Shown here: one piece after another, positions 5,723 to 7,802 of the stretch
Layout of the letters: the number at the start of each line of letters is the position of its first letter
Numbering within the stretch: position 1 is the first letter of the stretch
NCBI GenBank assembly: GCA_007132365.1
Contig: SLOS01000252.1
Location: 1-7,802, forward strand
Source: Bacteroidales bacterium
Lineage (GTDB): Bacteria; Bacteroidota; Bacteroidia; Bacteroidales; PUMT01
Length of the DNA: 7,802 nucleotides
Direction of reading: 5' to 3'
Program-made: the position numbers and the translations under genes
The notes under the pieces: model-generated
Database searches by the model: none
What the model was told of the DNA's origin: nothing
The model's input: the letters and a program-made list of their open reading frames with translations, nothing else

Positions 5723-7802
5723 TTAATTTTCTGATATCAGGATCTCAAAATCCTCCATCAGTCCGTAATCAAAAAGGTCATAGCTTTTTCCGGGAGGCTG
5801 CACAGCGGGTGCATATTTGAAGCTCCAGGGGGTTACGATGCCGTAGCGGGTTACATTATGGTGAGGGCCCAGCAGGTTTTTCAGAGATCCGTAAACCGTT
5901 ACCTCAATCTTGTTTTCACCCGCAAGCAGATATTTGGTAATATCTGCGCTATAGGGAGGTTGCTGGATTATACCTGCCAGCTCGTTGTTAACCCTTACCT
6001 CTGATACGGTTCCTTTCCATTCGCCAAGCTGCAGGACAGCTCTTTCAGGAACCTCCGTAAAAAACTCCCTTTTTATGTAGGAGACCCTGTCTGAATAGAA
6101 GGGATAACCCTGCTCTTTCCATGATCCATGAGAAAGTGGTTCCCGGGGCAACATTTTCCAGCCCTTGTCAACACTTTCCAGTGAAAAATATCCTGTAAGA
6201 TAAACCGGTTGCAGCTCGGCAAGCATGCTCATGGGGCTGACAGTCAGGGTTATCGTATTGATTCCTTCACGAAGATGCCCGCCTGCATTGTAAACTGCAA
6301 AATCCTTATCCAGGAACCATCTGCCGGGAATGGGATCAAGGCTTGTATTGTTAACCGAAAAACTGAATATTTCCGGCCTTTCAGCCACAGCAACAATTGA
6401 CTGCAGGTTGGTTCCTTCCCCGATAAGGAAATCATAAACAAACTCAAATCCCGTATCAGCTGCAAATGTGTCGGCATCAATCAGCTCAGTCTTAAACTGG
6501 ATTGAATTTACCCAGGGATTATCAGGATAACCGTAATTCTGCCATACTTCATCACCGGCTGAGTAGTAATACTTTCTGCCGCGTGATTCCCCTTCAATTA
6601 TCAATTCACCGTAATCAAGGGTCATCATGTTAGGAGAGAGTGGGGTAATCTCAGTTACGGAGGGAGTCAGCCTCTTGTCAGCCAGATTTGCAAGGGCCTC
6701 CGGCTTAAGAGGCTTGTCTGGGACATCAATGCTCCTGTCCGGTATAAAAAGCAGCAACGATCCGGCAGGTTTCACCAGAAACTCGATTTTCAGCCCTTCT
6801 TTATCATCAGCAAAAGGGTAGGAGGTGGCCATGCCTGTATCAGGATCGAGTTTTACCACCATCTGACCCCGAGTCACGAAATTGCCTTCAAAAACCTTTT
6901 CCGGTGCCGAATTGACAAGCAGCACCAGTTTGCCGTCGTCCAGGTCTCTTTTATGATGAAGGAACCACTTTGACTGCATGGAGGGTGGATTGAAGCGAAG
7001 GGTAGTATTTTCAAAAAGGCCGTAAACATTATCATCGGTAAAGCAGGATGCATGCAGCCACTGGCTTTCATATCCGGTCATGAGTGCAATCACGGCATCT
7101 GATGTAACACCATCTATCCTTTCCGGGATGGTTTGCAGTGATACAACCCTGCCGCCTGTTTCAAGGTATTGCTTAAGGAGGTCAAAGGTGGTCCGGTCAA
7201 TGTTTTCCATACCGAAGGGAAGGACCACAAGATCATAGGCTGCTTCCCCTACAATCAGATGACCATTATCAACCCTGCCTATATCCTTTATAATGTTCTC
7301 CGAACCCAGGTCATATTCTATTTTATACTGCTCAAGCCTGTCGAGCAGGTTATGAAAACTGTCGCCAATCTCTCTGAGGAAATCATGCGGACTGTGGGAT
7401 GAGTAGTACATCCAGGCAGTAGTAGTGGGTTCCAGTACAAGGACATTGTTGGTTTGCCGGCCGGCCGACATGGCTACCGAAAGCCTGGCGAAATAATCGT
7501 TCTGATGCCCGTACAGGTCCCACCACGGAGTGTGGTAGGAAAAATATTGCGGATAATCATGCTTGCGGTCCCCTACAAGAGTAGTGTGAGTCATATGCTG
7601 GTTTAAAAAATTTACTCCCAGCACATACATCCAGTCCCCCAGCCTCTTCATATCTTCAAAAGTAAGCTCCCAGCCGGCACCCCCGTAGGTTTCACATAAA
7701 GTCCTCGTCCGCCCCGTCTGATTTGCAACACTCCTTACCTCTTTTACATTTCTTGTATTCCCGAATTGAGTCGGACGTTCACTTATATACATTGTGTTAA
7801 AC
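5723..7802 (-). CDS. GH106-like glycoside hydrolase (alpha-L-rhamnosidase-related), 5' partial
   Basis: The frame is open to the right edge (FNT precedes the first in-window Met at 7792), so the N-terminus, including any signal peptide and the start of the catalytic barrel, is missing; 692 codons are visible. Numbering from that internal Met, residues 1-115 resemble the end of a TIM-barrel glycosidase domain: CETYGGAGWELTFEDMK at 33-49 (Glu34 a candidate catalytic acid), GVNFLNQHMTH (59-69), and FSYHTPWWDLY (84-94) before a DYFARLS segment. About 115-230 resembles a beta-galactosidase-trimerisation or GATase-like domain (NVLVLEPTTTAWMYY, YDLVVLPFG, LETGGRVV). The C-terminal half has beta-rich jelly-roll modules, including a GH2-type sugar-binding-like domain at about 585-640 (VLQLGEWKGTVSEVRVNNELAG, PPYSADITKYLLAGENKIEV). 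This order fits GH106-like enzymes of plant or algal polysaccharide degraders. Rhamnose specificity is inferred from the family, not seen. No type IX secretion tail is visible. It converges on the kinase gene. Confidence 0.75.
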   Translation of the reverse strand, partial: FNTMYISERPTQFGNTRNVKEVRSVANQTGRTRTLCETYGGAGWELTFEDMKRLGDWMYVLGVNFLNQHMTHTTLVGDRKHDYPQYFSYHTPWWDLYGHQNDYFARLSVAMSAGRQTNNVLVLEPTTTAWMYYSSHSPHDFLREIGDSFHNLLDRLEQYKIEYDLGSENIIKDIGRVDNGHLIVGEAAYDLVVLPFGMENIDRTTFDLLKQYLETGGRVVSLQTIPERIDGVTSDAVIALMTGYESQWLHASCFTDDNVYGLFENTTLRFNPPSMQSKWFLHHKRDLDDGKLVLLVNSAPEKVFEGNFVTRGQMVVKLDPDTGMATSYPFADDKEGLKIEFLVKPAGSLLLFIPDRSIDVPDKPLKPEALANLADKRLTPSVTEITPLSPNMMTLDYGELIIEGESRGRKYYYSAGDEVWQNYGYPDNPWVNSIQFKTELIDADTFAADTGFEFVYDFLIGEGTNLQSIVAVAERPEIFSFSVNNTSLDPIPGRWFLDKDFAVYNAGGHLREGINTITLTVSPMSMLAELQPVYLTGYFSLESVDKGWKMLPREPLSHGSWKEQGYPFYSDRVSYIKREFFTEVPERAVLQLGEWKGTVSEVRVNNELAGIIQQPPYSADITKYLLAGENKIEVTVYGSLKNLLGPHHNVTRYGIVTPWSFKYAPAVQPPGKSYDLFDYGLMEDFEILISEN

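Overview
The window looks like a chromosomal segment of a member of the Bacteroidota, probably a Bacteroidales or Marinilabiliales-type carbohydrate degrader. The evidence is a batC-batD-batE aerotolerance gene order with Bacteroidota-style BatD and BatE architectures, very few Shine-Dalgarno sequences, one exact Bacteroidota -7 promoter box (TAnnTTTG), and a large GH106-like glycoside hydrolase. The lineage is inferred from gene content alone, and no species is claimed.

Layout. Bases 1-78 are the last 25 codons of a gene that fits batC. They are followed on the + strand by batD (93-1940) and batE (1937-2881), which overlap by four bases as ATGA. These three are the end of a Bat operon, whose membrane proteins are linked to oxygen tolerance and cell-envelope maintenance; the MoxR ATPase and BatA/BatB genes would lie upstream, outside the window. 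A short convergent gap with a small direct repeat separates batE from a - strand YqhD/BdhA-type metal-dependent alcohol dehydrogenase (2978-4141). That gene is divergent, across an AT-rich 93 bp spacer, from a + strand galactokinase-family GHMP kinase (4235-5518). A roughly 200 bp gap follows, and the right quarter of the window is the C-terminal 692 codons of a - strand GH106-like glycoside hydrolase whose N-terminus lies beyond the right edge.

How the genes fit together. The Bat genes form one functional block. The other three genes could belong to plant or algal polysaccharide use: a glycosidase releasing sugars, a sugar 1-kinase, and an aldehyde reductase that could reduce short aldehydes such as lactaldehyde. 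They are not co-transcribed (-, +, -), so a shared pathway is only an inference.

No mobile element, CRISPR array, tRNA, rRNA or clearly novel system was found. The points most worth a second look are a substituted sugar-binding residue in the galactokinase-like protein, a repeat-bearing linker in BatE, and a small GC-rich block with an 18-residue ORF between the kinase and the glycosidase.
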